Below are positions 7,845 through 16,920 of a stretch of 64,000 bases of DNA, piece by piece (the stretch's first letter is position 1; every line of letters begins with the position of its first letter). Position numbers and translations under genes: made by a program. The stretch is from Granulosicoccus sp036478565. Its GTDB lineage: Bacteria; Pseudomonadota; Gammaproteobacteria; Granulosicoccales; Granulosicoccaceae. The notes under the pieces are model-generated. The model did not search any database, was not told the DNA's origin, and saw only the letters and a program-made list of their open reading frames with translations. The stretch spans positions 2,294,001 through 2,358,000 of the forward strand of contig OZ245050.1 in NCBI GenBank assembly GCA_965224525.1, given 5' to 3'.

Positions 7845-10526
7845 ATGAAGAGCGAATCCCACACCCCGATGATGCAGCAATACCTGGGCATCAAGGCTGA
7901 GCATCCAGATTCATTGCTGTTCTATCGTATGGGGGATTTTTACGAATTGTTCTATGACGACGCCAGGAAAGCTTCCGAGCTTCTCGACATCACGCTAACC
8001 GCACGAGGCAAAAGTGGCGACAACCCCATACCCATGGCTGGTATACCGTATCACGCTGCAGACAACTACCTGGGTCGACTGGTCCGTCAGGGAATGTCTG
8101 TGGCGATCTGCGAGCAAACCGGTGAAGTCACCGGCAAAGGCCCGGTAAAGCGGGAAGTGGTGCGTGTCGTAACGCCCGGCACGCTGACCGAAGAATCGCT
8201 GTTAGCGGCATACGATGTAGCCTTGCTGGTAGCGGTGGCGGAACATCAGGAGCAGTACGCCATTGCAGCTCTGGAGCTTGCCAGCGGCGAATTGATCGTG
8301 ACAGAACTCGATTCAAGACCTGCGCTGGAGGCTGAAATGGCCCGCCTTGCACCCGCCGAGCTGTTGCTTGCAGAAGGCAGCGACCTGATCCGGCACTATT
8401 CACATTTGGCGGTTAGAACCCGAGCTCCCTGGCTGTTTGATACAGCAGCTGCATACAAGATGTTGACTGAACATTTCGGCGTCCGAAACCTCTCGGCATT
8501 TGCTTGCGAAGACCGTCCACTGGTGACAGCCGCTGCAGCTGTGGCGCTTGGCTACGCCCGCGAAACACAGGTTAGCCAATTGCCACAGGTGGCCAGCATG
8601 CGATTGATCTCACAGGAAGATACTATCGTGCTCGACCCCGGTACACGGCGTCACCTGGAGCTTGTCGAAAGCACCTCCGGCGCGCGTGCTCACTCTCTGC
8701 TTGGCGTCATCGACAGAACCGGCAATGTCATGGGTGCCCGGCGTTTGCGCGACTGGTTGCAACGACCCACACGCAAACGTACAGAAATTCAGCTTCGTCA
8801 GTCGCGGGTAAAAGACTTGATGCAGGATGAACGTCACATTGATGTCAAGCTTGCAGTTGGCGCTATCCACGATATGGAACGCATCCTGACACGTGTCGAC
8901 CTTGGCAATGTTCAACCGCGTGAACTGGAGCGCCTGCGTTTGAGCCTTGGCAAGTTACCGGAGCTGCATAACGCACTAACGGCAGCGCTCGGCAGCGAAG
9001 CCTCAGTCGCTGTTTCTCTGGCACCATTTGCAAATCTCATTCGCGACCCGCCGCCGACCTATTCACTGCTTGAAAGCGCTATTCAGGAGAACCCGCCCGT
9101 CGTACTGCGAGATGGCGGTGTGTTGGCGACCGGTTACGACGCTGAACTGGACGAGCTTCGTTCGCTGAGCAGCGATGCCGGTGATTTTCTGAAAGCCATG
9201 GAGGTTCGCGAACGCGAGGCTACCGGCATTAATTCATTAAAGGTCGGTTACAACCGAGTGCATGGATTTTATATCGAGACGTCACGTAATCAGACACCGC
9301 CAGCACATTATATTCGCCGCCAGACTCTAAAAAACTCGGAACGTTACATAACGCCTGAGCTGAAAGAGCACGAAGACAAGGTGCTTGGAGCGCGCGAAAA
9401 ATCTCTGGCAAGGGAGCGTCACCTGTATTCGGCACTGCTGGAGAAGATACGACCAGAGCTCGACCACCTGCGGGCCATCGCCAGAGCCATTGGCGAAATC
9501 GATGTATTGAACAGTTTTGCCATCGCCGCCGTTGAGCTTGACTGGTGCCAGGCAGAACTTGTTGATGAGCCTGGTTTACTCATCGAAGAAGGCCGACACC
9601 CGGTCGTCGAGGCATTGATAGACGAGCCGTTTGTCGCTAACCCGTTACACCTTGATGATACCCGCCGCATGCTGTTGGTCACGGGTCCAAACATGGGCGG
9701 CAAATCGACTTTCATGCGTCAATGCGCACTGATCGCGTTGCTGGCTCATACGGGCAGTTATGTACCAGCCAGAAGGGCTGTTATCGGCCCTGTAGATCGA
9801 ATTTTCACTCGTATTGGAGCATCCGATGACATGGCAAGCGGCCAGTCAACTTTTATGGTCGAGATGACTGAGTCTGCCCATATTCTGCGCAATGCCTCTG
9901 CCAACAGCCTGGTCTTGATGGATGAAGTCGGACGTGGCACCAGCACCTATGATGGTCTTTCAATAGCCTGGGCCTGCGCCAGGCATCTGGCGACGATAAA
10001 CAAATCGCTCTGCTTGTTCGCTACGCATTATTTCGAACTGACAGAGATGGCAGAGCAACATGAATGTATCGAAAACGTGCACCTGGATGCCATCGAGCAT
10101 GAAGGGCGTATAGTTTTCATGCACCGTATCAAGACAGGGGCAACCAACCGGAGCTACGGCCTGCAGGTTGCAGCGCTTGCCGGCCTGCCGGGGCCAGCTT
10201 TGCAATTTGCAAACGAACGACTAGCCAGCCTCGAAGCGGGCGCGCACTCCAATCGTAAACCCGTCGCTGACAATCAGCCAGGTGGCAGATCAGCTGAACA
10301 GCATCCACCCGGCTCTGTGTTACTTCAGGACATGCCTGAGAATGCATTTTCGGTTTCCAGGAAAAAGTCAAGTGACAGGCCCCCTCAACTGGATTTATTT
10401 TCGTCCTGCGATGTGCTGCAGCGCTATATTGATGCAATTGACATCGACCAGACAACACCGCGTAAAGCGCTTGAGCATTTGTACCACCTGCACAAACTGT
10501 TAAACGAGTCTGCGTCCACAAGGTGA
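7845..10526 (+). CDS. mutS: DNA mismatch repair protein MutS
   Basis: MutS recognises base mismatches and small loops and recruits MutL using ATP. The 893-residue protein has the mismatch-binding Phe-x-Glu inside YRMGDFYELF (F32, E34), the connector, lever and clamp domains, and a C-terminal ABC-type ATPase with Walker A GPNMGGKST near 614-622, VLMDEVGRGTSTYDG and the following TH switch (FATHYFEL). The C-terminal tail with a short LDLFSSCD motif resembles the beta-clamp/tetramerisation region of E. coli MutS. The ATG at 7845 aligns with the family N-terminus but has no obvious ribosome binding site. The partner mutL lies about 12 kb further on. Confidence 0.98.
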   Translation: MKSESHTPMMQQYLGIKAEHPDSLLFYRMGDFYELFYDDARKASELLDITLTARGKSGDNPIPMAGIPYHAADNYLGRLVRQGMSVAICEQTGEVTGKGPVKREVVRVVTPGTLTEESLLAAYDVALLVAVAEHQEQYAIAALELASGELIVTELDSRPALEAEMARLAPAELLLAEGSDLIRHYSHLAVRTRAPWLFDTAAAYKMLTEHFGVRNLSAFACEDRPLVTAAAAVALGYARETQVSQLPQVASMRLISQEDTIVLDPGTRRHLELVESTSGARAHSLLGVIDRTGNVMGARRLRDWLQRPTRKRTEIQLRQSRVKDLMQDERHIDVKLAVGAIHDMERILTRVDLGNVQPRELERLRLSLGKLPELHNALTAALGSEASVAVSLAPFANLIRDPPPTYSLLESAIQENPPVVLRDGGVLATGYDAELDELRSLSSDAGDFLKAMEVREREATGINSLKVGYNRVHGFYIETSRNQTPPAHYIRRQTLKNSERYITPELKEHEDKVLGAREKSLARERHLYSALLEKIRPELDHLRAIARAIGEIDVLNSFAIAAVELDWCQAELVDEPGLLIEEGRHPVVEALIDEPFVANPLHLDDTRRMLLVTGPNMGGKSTFMRQCALIALLAHTGSYVPARRAVIGPVDRIFTRIGASDDMASGQSTFMVEMTESAHILRNASANSLVLMDEVGRGTSTYDGLSIAWACARHLATINKSLCLFATHYFELTEMAEQHECIENVHLDAIEHEGRIVFMHRIKTGATNRSYGLQVAALAGLPGPALQFANERLASLEAGAHSNRKPVADNQPGGRSAEQHPPGSVLLQDMPENAFSVSRKKSSDRPPQLDLFSSCDVLQRYIDAIDIDQTTPRKALEHLYHLHKLLNESASTR

Positions 10527-10571
10527 CACGCTTCCGTGGCACAGCTGCCTGCACCGTGATACTTTAGGGAG

Positions 10572-11432
10572 ATGACAACTTTTTCCCGAGTCGGCCTTAT
10601 CGTCAAGTTCGACGACGAGAGTGTGGCCAACACCTTGTCGGATGTAATTGACCGATTGGAGACACTGCACATAGAGCCCGTGCTCGACAACAGCACGCGC
10701 GGACTGGTTAATGGTCGGCCAATCTGTTCGACTGCCGAAATAGGTGACAGCTGCGACCTGGCTATCGTTATAGGCGGTGATGGCACACTGCTAAACGCTG
10801 CGCGCAACCTGGTCGATAGCGAAGTGCCTATTGTCGGCGTCAATCGGGGTCGCCTCGGATTCCTTGTCGATGTTCCGCCGGATACTGGGCTCGATCAGTT
10901 GACTGCCATTCTCGAAGGTAACTATATCGAGGAGCAAAGAACATTGCTGGAAACCCGCATTCTGCGAGACGGCGATTGCATTGACTCATCCTATGCCTTC
11001 AACGATGCGGTAATTCGGGTACGCGATCTGTTGCAGATAATGGACTTTGATATCATCATTGATGATGTACTGGTAACGCATCAACGTGCGGATGGCCTGA
11101 TAGTGGCCTCACCTTCGGGCTCTACTGCCTATTCGCTCTCCAATGGCGGGCCAATTGTCGGCCCCACAATTGACGCAATGGTGTTGCAACCGATTTGTCC
11201 ACATACGTTAACCAGCCGCGCCTTGATAGTCGATGCGAATAGCTCGATCAGAATTCACCTGTGGGACGATGAGGTTCTGCAAGCTCAGGTGGTATGCGAT
11301 GGCCAGGTTTACATGGATGCAAAACTCGGTGACATGATCGAGGTTACCCGCAAAGAACGGCGCATACGTTTGTTACATCCCGAATCCTATGACTACCACC
11401 GCATACTGCGCGAGAAGCTTTCCTGGGGCTAA
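10572..11432 (+). CDS. nadK: NAD kinase
   Basis: NadK phosphorylates NAD to NADP in the cytoplasm. The 286-residue protein shows GGDGTLL at about 68-74, NRGRLGFL shortly after, and the substrate-binding region ADGLIVASPSGSTAYSLSNGGPIV near 175-198. Length matches E. coli NadK (292). It starts 45 bp after mutS, preceded by AGGGAG very close to the ATG, and ends 4 bp before recN, the usual nadK-recN pairing. Confidence 0.97.
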   Translation: MTTFSRVGLIVKFDDESVANTLSDVIDRLETLHIEPVLDNSTRGLVNGRPICSTAEIGDSCDLAIVIGGDGTLLNAARNLVDSEVPIVGVNRGRLGFLVDVPPDTGLDQLTAILEGNYIEEQRTLLETRILRDGDCIDSSYAFNDAVIRVRDLLQIMDFDIIIDDVLVTHQRADGLIVASPSGSTAYSLSNGGPIVGPTIDAMVLQPICPHTLTSRALIVDANSSIRIHLWDDEVLQAQVVCDGQVYMDAKLGDMIEVTRKERRIRLLHPESYDYHRILREKLSWG

Positions 11433-11436
11433 GCTG

Positions 11437-13095
11437 ATGCTGACGCATCTATACATACGTCATTTCACTATTATCGACTCATCCGAACTCGAATTCGACT
11501 CCGGCATGACGGCACTTACCGGCGAAACCGGTGCAGGGAAATCAATTTTACTCGACGCACTTGCTCTTGTTATCGGAGCACGAGCCAATGCCCACAGTGT
11601 TCAGCAAGGCGCTGATCGTGCGGAAATCATCGCGACATTCGATATTCTTGACAACCCAAAGGTTGGAAAATGGTTGCAACTCCACGAGCTTGATGAAGAC
11701 GATGAATGTCTGCTGCGTCGCACACTGGGCAAAAACGGCAAGTCACGCGCAAGTATCAATGATCGGCCGGTATCAGCTCAGTTACTAAAGGAACTCGGCG
11801 CCATGTTAATCAGTATCCATGGTCAGCATGCCCATCAGACATTGAGCAACAGCCAGGAACAGCGGCATTTGCTGGATGAGTATGCGCCATCAGCCCTGCT
11901 TGATCGAGTCGCCAACTCTTATGACAACTGGCATGCGGCCGAACAGGAGTTGCGTAAACGAACCGAGAACGCCAATCAGCTTCAACAACGTATTGATCTG
12001 CTGCAGTTTCAGCTACGGGAATTCGACGAACTGGACATTGGAGCAACTCCAGCGATCGACATAGAAAAAGAGCATCGCTGGTTAGCCAATGCAGAAGAGC
12101 TTATTGCATTGGGTAACAGCGCCGTTCAAGCATTGGAGAAATCTGCCGAACCCGCTCTTAACTCGGCAGCCCGGTCTTTAGAACAACTGACAAGGCTTGA
12201 TGACAACCTACGTGAAGCACTGGATCTGGTCGAGTCAGCCGCTATCCAAAGTGCAGAGGCTGCCAGTGCTCTTCGTACACGGGTGACCTCGCTCGAACAT
12301 GATGACAGCCGTCTGGCCTGGCTGGATGAAAAACTGGGAAAACTGCATAGTCTGGTACGCAAACACCAGTGCTCAATAGAAGAACTACCCGCCTTTGAAC
12401 TGACAATGAGAGAAGAGCTTGATCAATTGCTGGCTCCTGAAACACAACTGGATGAACTGATTCGTGAACGTGATGCATTTGCTGCCATCTTTGATAAAGA
12501 CGCAGAAAAACTCAGTCGCCACCGACTCAAATCAGCAAAGAAACTCTCAAAGGTGATTACAGAAGCCATGCAATCGCTCAACATGACGGGCGGCACCTTT
12601 CGCGTCGACGTAGCAGTCGATCTTTCTGTCAGGCAACGCACAGGTCAGGATCAAGTGCAGTTTATGGTCAGTCCCAATCCCGGCACGTCGCCGCAAGCCC
12701 TGTCGAAAATAGCCTCCGGAGGAGAACTCTCGCGAATAAGTCTCTGTATTCAGTTGGCAACGATAGAGTCACACCAGGTTTCAACCCTGATCTTCGATGA
12801 AGTGGACGCAGGCATCGGCGGCGCGGTGGCCGTAACCGTTGGCCAACTACTGCGTCGTGTTGGCTCCCACGCACAGGTACTTTGTGTTACCCACTTGCCA
12901 CAGGTAGCAGCTCAGGCACATCAGCATTTGTCAGTCAGGAAAACAACCGAAGGCGGAAAAACAAAAACCTCAGTGCATGCACTGAACAGCAAACAAACCC
13001 GCGACGAGATTGCCCGCATGCTTGGCGGCGCTAAAGTGACCAGCAAGAGCCGTCAGCACGCGCAGGAAATGCTCGACGCAGTAGTAGAGCAATAA
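11437..13095 (+). CDS. recN: DNA repair protein RecN
   Basis: RecN is an SMC-like ATPase used in double-strand break repair. The 552-residue protein has Walker A GETGAGKS at 29-36, a long central coiled-coil arm (about 160-370), then the ABC signature KIASGGELSRISL and Walker B LIFDEVDAGIGG. The start at 11437 (MLTHLYIRHFTII) was chosen because it gives the family N-terminus; a longer frame opens inside nadK. In many Gammaproteobacteria recN is LexA-controlled, but here it is nearly fused to nadK and I see no LexA box directly upstream. Confidence 0.97.
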   Translation: MLTHLYIRHFTIIDSSELEFDSGMTALTGETGAGKSILLDALALVIGARANAHSVQQGADRAEIIATFDILDNPKVGKWLQLHELDEDDECLLRRTLGKNGKSRASINDRPVSAQLLKELGAMLISIHGQHAHQTLSNSQEQRHLLDEYAPSALLDRVANSYDNWHAAEQELRKRTENANQLQQRIDLLQFQLREFDELDIGATPAIDIEKEHRWLANAEELIALGNSAVQALEKSAEPALNSAARSLEQLTRLDDNLREALDLVESAAIQSAEAASALRTRVTSLEHDDSRLAWLDEKLGKLHSLVRKHQCSIEELPAFELTMREELDQLLAPETQLDELIRERDAFAAIFDKDAEKLSRHRLKSAKKLSKVITEAMQSLNMTGGTFRVDVAVDLSVRQRTGQDQVQFMVSPNPGTSPQALSKIASGGELSRISLCIQLATIESHQVSTLIFDEVDAGIGGAVAVTVGQLLRRVGSHAQVLCVTHLPQVAAQAHQHLSVRKTTEGGKTKTSVHALNSKQTRDEIARMLGGAKVTSKSRQHAQEMLDAVVEQ

Positions 13096-13147
13096 ACACG
13101 GCACTTTTCGCGACGGGATTATCCGCTGAACAAGCTACTGACCTGGA

Positions 13148-13573
13148 CTATTTCTCACTGTCTTTATGGACGCCGTAGAGAATAATCTTGTGCTCCGTCA
13201 GTTCATAACCCAACGCTTCGGCTATTTCTGTCAGTCGTTGTTCTATTCTCTCGTCCTTGAACTCAGAGACCTTGCCAGAACGTACGCAGACGATATGATC
13301 GTGATTATCACCGGTATCGAGCTCAAAGACTGCCTGCCCACCATCAAAGTGGTGGCGCGTTACAAGACCTGCTGCCTCAAACTGTGTCAGCACTCGATAG
13401 ACTGTTGCCAGACCGATATCGCTGCCCTGGCTCAATAAGGCTTTGTAGACGGCTTCAGCACTCAAATGGTGTTGCTCTGCGCGCTCCAGGATGGCCAGAA
13501 TACTGAGCCTCGGCAATGTGACCTTGAGCCCGGCATTGCGTAATTCGTCGGATGTCAGTGGATTCTGGCTCAT
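13148..13573 (-). CDS. fur: Ferric uptake regulator Fur
   Basis: Fur is the Fe(II)-dependent dimeric repressor of iron uptake genes. The 141-residue protein has the winged-helix domain (LKVTLPRLSILAILE, recognition helix IGLATVYRVLTQFEAAGL) and the dimerisation domain with the HDHIVCV metal region. The start at 13573 matches the family (MSQNPLTSDELRNAGLKVT). The structural zinc CxxC of E. coli Fur is reduced to one cysteine here (C96-V-R-S99), as I recall for Pseudomonas Fur. It is convergent with recN and divergent from bamE, the standard arrangement. Confidence 0.95.
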   Translation of the reverse strand: MSQNPLTSDELRNAGLKVTLPRLSILAILERAEQHHLSAEAVYKALLSQGSDIGLATVYRVLTQFEAAGLVTRHHFDGGQAVFELDTGDNHDHIVCVRSGKVSEFKDERIEQRLTEIAEALGYELTEHKIILYGVHKDSEK

Positions 13574-13740
13574 CGTTTCTTGTCGGTGCGCCTGCTGCTT
13601 TCTAATTCTGACAGCAGATGGTGTTGAGAAGTCAGTTAAAGTATACGACAATCAACGACATCCTTAGAAACTAATGCAGCAGAGAACATCCCTGCTACAT
13701 AAGCACCGCACTCCCGTTCTTTTCGTTACACAGGCCCACT

Positions 13741-14259
13741 ATGCTCAAAAGAACGAAAAACATTCGAATTTGTGGCAATTTCTCTGTGCCGGGATGTCTG
13801 CCGCGCAAACCCATTGACTGGACTGTGTTTGCGCGCTGTTTACCGCTGACATTGGTTTTGTTGCTACCAGCCTGCGGAGGCAATCCGTTCTGGTTACCAC
13901 CCGCGCATAAAATAAGCATCCAGCAAGGCAACCTGATAAGTCAGGAACAGCTTGATCGCGTCACAGTTGGCATGGATCGAACCGTCGTACGGGGCCTGAT
14001 AGGTACACCGGTCGCCGCAACGCCATTCCACAGCGAACGCTGGGACTACTTCTATACTCAGGGGCCAGCCGGTGCTGCAATCAAAGCCAGGCGTGTCTCC
14101 ATATTTTTTACCAGTGGCAGCGTCAGCCGCATTGACAGCAACCGGCAAGAAACCAACGGCGAGTTACCGATGCGCAAACGCTGGTGGGAGCGTTTGTCGC
14201 CTGATGAACCTGCAATTGATGACACACCTGAAATTGAAGAAGAAGAGCTACCCGTCTGA
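13741..14259 (+). CDS. bamE: Outer membrane assembly lipoprotein BamE
   Basis: BamE (SmpA) is a lipoprotein of the BAM complex that inserts beta-barrel proteins in the outer membrane. The family core is present: ISQEQLDRVTVGMDRTVVRGLIGTP followed by the WDYFYTQ strand and a VSIFFTSGSVSRID strand. The lipobox LLPAC places the lipidated cysteine at residue 45 from the first ATG, an unusually long leader. A GTG at 13825 would give a 16-residue signal (VFARCLPLTLVLLLPA), closer to the norm, but no clear ribosome binding site supports it. The acidic tail EIEEEELPV is extra. It is divergent from fur, as in Pseudomonas. Confidence 0.9.
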   Translation: MLKRTKNIRICGNFSVPGCLPRKPIDWTVFARCLPLTLVLLLPACGGNPFWLPPAHKISIQQGNLISQEQLDRVTVGMDRTVVRGLIGTPVAATPFHSERWDYFYTQGPAGAAIKARRVSIFFTSGSVSRIDSNRQETNGELPMRKRWWERLSPDEPAIDDTPEIEEEELPV

Positions 14260-14302
14260 TTCGCACCGGCTCACCGCCTGTGGCCAATCAGGTTCTCTGT
14301 AC

Positions 14303-14599
14303 TTATTTGCCTTGGCTGGCGGCCTGTTGCCGGCGAAGTTCCATCGGGTCCTGCTGCAAGGGGCGATAAATCTCAATGCGATCCCCTGGCTGAGGCTGAT
14401 AGTCGTCGGCCACTCGCTGACCGTAAACCCCGAGCGCTAGCTGAGCTACATCAAGACCTTGATCGTCGAGCCCGCACTCAATCGCCAACTGCACAACATC
14501 TCGCACCGTCATTGAAGCGACAAGTCGAATCTCCAGCTCTTGTTGCAGTTTGGGTGTTGCCAGAACCACGCTGACGATGTTGTCACTTTGGCCACTCAT
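14303..14599 (-). CDS. rnfH: RnfH family ubiquitin-like protein
   Basis: This is a 98-residue member of the RnfH/UPF0125 family, small beta-grasp proteins of unclear function that regularly sit next to ratA. Recognisable parts are the N-terminal strand IVSVVLATPKLQQELEIRL, a central DVVQLAIECGL helix and the C-terminal PGDRIEIYRPLQQDPMELRR, the family hallmark. The start at 14599 was chosen for family fit. It lies 28 bp downstream of ratA on the same strand and converges on bamE. Confidence 0.88.
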   Translation of the reverse strand: MSGQSDNIVSVVLATPKLQQELEIRLVASMTVRDVVQLAIECGLDDQGLDVAQLALGVYGQRVADDYQPQPGDRIEIYRPLQQDPMELRRQQAASQGK

Positions 14600-14627
14600 A
14601 GGGATAGTGCACTCCAATGCCAGAGTT

Positions 14628-15089
14628 TTAATCAGGTTTCCGCTCGGTTTCCGTGTCCGCATCGAGCACGTAGTTTGCACGCTGAATAAACGCTAAGACA
14701 AGCGTATCGCAAACGCGTGAAAATGCAGCACCCATCAGCATAGCCAACACCCGGCTTTTGAATTCAAAATCAATTTCCAGTTCGACACGGCAAGCAGCAA
14801 CGCTAATCGGGGTAAAAGTCCACGAGCCCTCCAGGTGTCTGAACGGTCCGTCTGCAAGCGTCATGTGTATGGCTCTGCCCGCCTCCAGCCGATTGTTCGT
14901 GGTGAATTTTGACTGCTGCAATCGTCTGTCCAGATACACCGTGGCGACCTGATGCCGTTCGCTTTGCTCGCTGACTATGGCTTTGTCACACCACGGTAGA
15001 AACTCCGGGTACGAATCGATATCGCAGACCAGAAGGTACATTTCCAGCGCTGAATGAGACACAAGGGCCGAACGGTTGATGACAGGCAT
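14628..15089 (-). CDS. ratA: RatA family START-domain protein (ribosome association)
   Basis: The 153-residue protein is a SRPBCC/START-like member of the RatA (YfjG) family, reported in E. coli to bind the 50S subunit and block 70S formation, and related to Coq10. Family features are MPVINRSALVSHSA at the start, YLLVCDIDSYPEFLPWC and a C-terminal helix with SRVCDTLVLAFIQRA. The start at 15089 has CGAGGG a few bases upstream. It is divergent from smpB and followed by rnfH, the widely conserved smpB/ratA/rnfH arrangement. Confidence 0.9.
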   Translation of the reverse strand: MPVINRSALVSHSALEMYLLVCDIDSYPEFLPWCDKAIVSEQSERHQVATVYLDRRLQQSKFTTNNRLEAGRAIHMTLADGPFRHLEGSWTFTPISVAACRVELEIDFEFKSRVLAMLMGAAFSRVCDTLVLAFIQRANYVLDADTETERKPD

Positions 15090-15222
15090 CCCTCGATTGT
15101 AGTGTTTCAAGCGAAGCTGCGCACCATCGCGACCCGGCAACTAGCGCCTTTGCCACGAACGAGAGCACACGAGTCTGCCGCAACCCGCTTGTGAGCCAGT
15201 TTGGTAGCTGTATGATACGTCC

Positions 15223-15702
15223 ATGGCAAAGAAGAAGAAAAACCCCGCTCACGCAGGGTCAACAATTGCTCGCAACAAACGTGCGACATTCAACTACAAA
15301 ATCGACGAAAAATACGAAGCTGGCCTGGCTCTGCAAGGCTGGGAAGTCAAAAGCCTTCGTGCCGGACGAGTCCAATTGGTCGACGGCTATGCGCAGATCA
15401 TCCGTGGTGAGGCATGGCTATACGGCTGTACCATAACGCCACTAATCAACGCCTCTACACACAAGGTCGCGGAATCTTTAAGACCACGAAAAATGCTATT
15501 GCACAGGCGCGAATTGGCCCGCTTGAGCGGTTCCGTCGAACGTAAGGGATATGCGCTGATTGCGATGGCACTTTATTGGAAAAACGGCCGTGTCAAAGTG
15601 GAAATCGGCTTGGGCAAAGGCAAAAAGGAATTCGACAAACGGGCAACTATCAAGGACAGGGATTGGCAACGTGACAAGGCACGGGTCGTTCGGACTCATT
15701 GA
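15223..15702 (+). CDS. smpB: SsrA-binding protein SmpB
   Basis: SmpB binds tmRNA and brings it to stalled ribosomes for trans-translation. The 159-residue protein starts MAKKKKNP and contains the conserved NKRATFNYKIDEKYEAGLAL, GWEVKSLRAGRVQL and the basic C-terminal tail KGKKEFDKRATIKDRDWQRD needed for tmRNA accommodation. Length matches E. coli SmpB (160). It ends 26 bp before the convergent dnaQ. The tmRNA gene itself is not in this window. Confidence 0.97.
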   Translation: MAKKKKNPAHAGSTIARNKRATFNYKIDEKYEAGLALQGWEVKSLRAGRVQLVDGYAQIIRGEAWLYGCTITPLINASTHKVAESLRPRKMLLHRRELARLSGSVERKGYALIAMALYWKNGRVKVEIGLGKGKKEFDKRATIKDRDWQRDKARVVRTH

Positions 15703-15728
15703 TTTTCCTACCCTGGCGGTGAATCCTG

Positions 15729-16433
15729 TCAGGACGTCTTAGTCCACACACAGCCATTTTGTGCTTCCGACTCAAGCCGCTGCAGCCACAGTTTGTGTTC
15801 CACCAGTTCAGACTCACTAGCGCGCACAACAACAAGTTGGCTTAAATCCATATCGTCAGACAGCAAAGAGCCAGCGGCAGTCGATTCAGTACCCATATCC
15901 AGTGACAAATCGGTCTGACCACCCGTCATCATCAGGTAGACATCAGCCAGAATCTCGGAATCCAGCAAAGCGCCATGCAGGGTGCGATGCGCGTTATTGA
16001 CACCGAGCCGCTTGCACAGTGCATCCAGACTGTTGCGTTGTCCTGGAAATTGTTTGCGCGCCATGCGCAGCGTATCAGTTACCGTGCACAGCCTGGCAAG
16101 TGTTACAGGCGCGCCGCACAGTGAATATTCCATTTCAAGAAAACCCACATCAAAATCCGCGTTGTGGATAATCAGTTCGGCACCTTTCAGATAGTGTGTC
16201 AGCTGATCGGAAATATCTGCAAAGCGCGGCTTGTCGGTCAGAAATTCGTTGGAAATCCCGTGAACTTCCATAGCACCTGCGTCGATCTCCCGATCCGGTT
16301 GCAAGTACAGGTGGAGGTTATTGCCCGTTAATCGACGGTCAAGCAGCTCGACACAACCGATCTCTATAATACGATGTCCGGCCTTTGCATCAAGACCAGT
16401 TGTTTCTGTGTCGAGCACTATTTGTCGGCTCAT
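15729..16433 (-). CDS. dnaQ: DNA polymerase III epsilon subunit (3'-5' exonuclease)
   Basis: DnaQ is the proofreading subunit of the replicative polymerase. The 234-residue protein carries the DEDDh motifs: IVLDTETTGLD (D8, E10), HNADFDVGFLEME, and HRTLHGALLDSEILADVYL with the catalytic His and final Asp. The C-terminal stretch, normally the polymerase-binding tail, is present but divergent. It overlaps rnhA by 4 bp (ATGA), the conserved rnhA-dnaQ pair, here cotranscribed on the minus strand with a methyltransferase gene upstream. Confidence 0.95.
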   Translation of the reverse strand: MSRQIVLDTETTGLDAKAGHRIIEIGCVELLDRRLTGNNLHLYLQPDREIDAGAMEVHGISNEFLTDKPRFADISDQLTHYLKGAELIIHNADFDVGFLEMEYSLCGAPVTLARLCTVTDTLRMARKQFPGQRNSLDALCKRLGVNNAHRTLHGALLDSEILADVYLMMTGGQTDLSLDMGTESTAAGSLLSDDMDLSQLVVVRASESELVEHKLWLQRLESEAQNGCVWTKTS

Positions 16434-16903
16434 GCAATACCACTCTGACGGTTTGGTAGCTTGTCTGCCGAATCCAGGGTATCGATGCCACGATTGGCCA
16501 GTTCATCGACGCGCTCATTCTCTGTATGACCGCTATGGCCTTTCACCCACCGCCAATCAATACGGTGTTGGGCTGCCAACCGATCAATCTCCTGCCACAG
16601 TTCGACATTCTTGACCGGTTTTTTTTGGCTGGTCTTCCAGCCACTGCGCTTCCAGCTATCGATCCATTCAGTGATGCCTTTCCTGACATATTGTGAATCT
16701 GTTATCAGTACAACATCGCTTGGTTGTTTTAGAGCGGTCAGCGCTTGAATGACCGCTGTCATCTCCATTCGATTGTTGGTGGTATGCGCCTCACCGCCAA
16801 ACAGTTCTTTTTCGTGCCGACCCGCCCTTAACAACACACCCCAACCGCCCGGCCCCGGGTTGCCTCGACACGCACCGTCAGTGAATATTTCGATTTTTGC
16901 CAC
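16430..16903 (-). CDS. rnhA: Ribonuclease HI
   Basis: RNase HI removes RNA from RNA/DNA hybrids. The 157-residue protein has the full catalytic set: IFTDGACRGNPGPGGWG with the first Asp at residue 8, NRMEMTAVIQAL with the Glu, LITDSQYV with the second Asp and VKGHSGHTENERVDELA with the last Asp and the handle His. It lies 17 bp downstream of the methyltransferase gene and overlaps dnaQ by 4 bp, so the three form an operon. Confidence 0.97.
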   Translation of the reverse strand: MAKIEIFTDGACRGNPGPGGWGVLLRAGRHEKELFGGEAHTTNNRMEMTAVIQALTALKQPSDVVLITDSQYVRKGITEWIDSWKRSGWKTSQKKPVKNVELWQEIDRLAAQHRIDWRWVKGHSGHTENERVDELANRGIDTLDSADKLPNRQSGIA

Positions 16904-16920
16904 AGGAGCCTATTACACCA

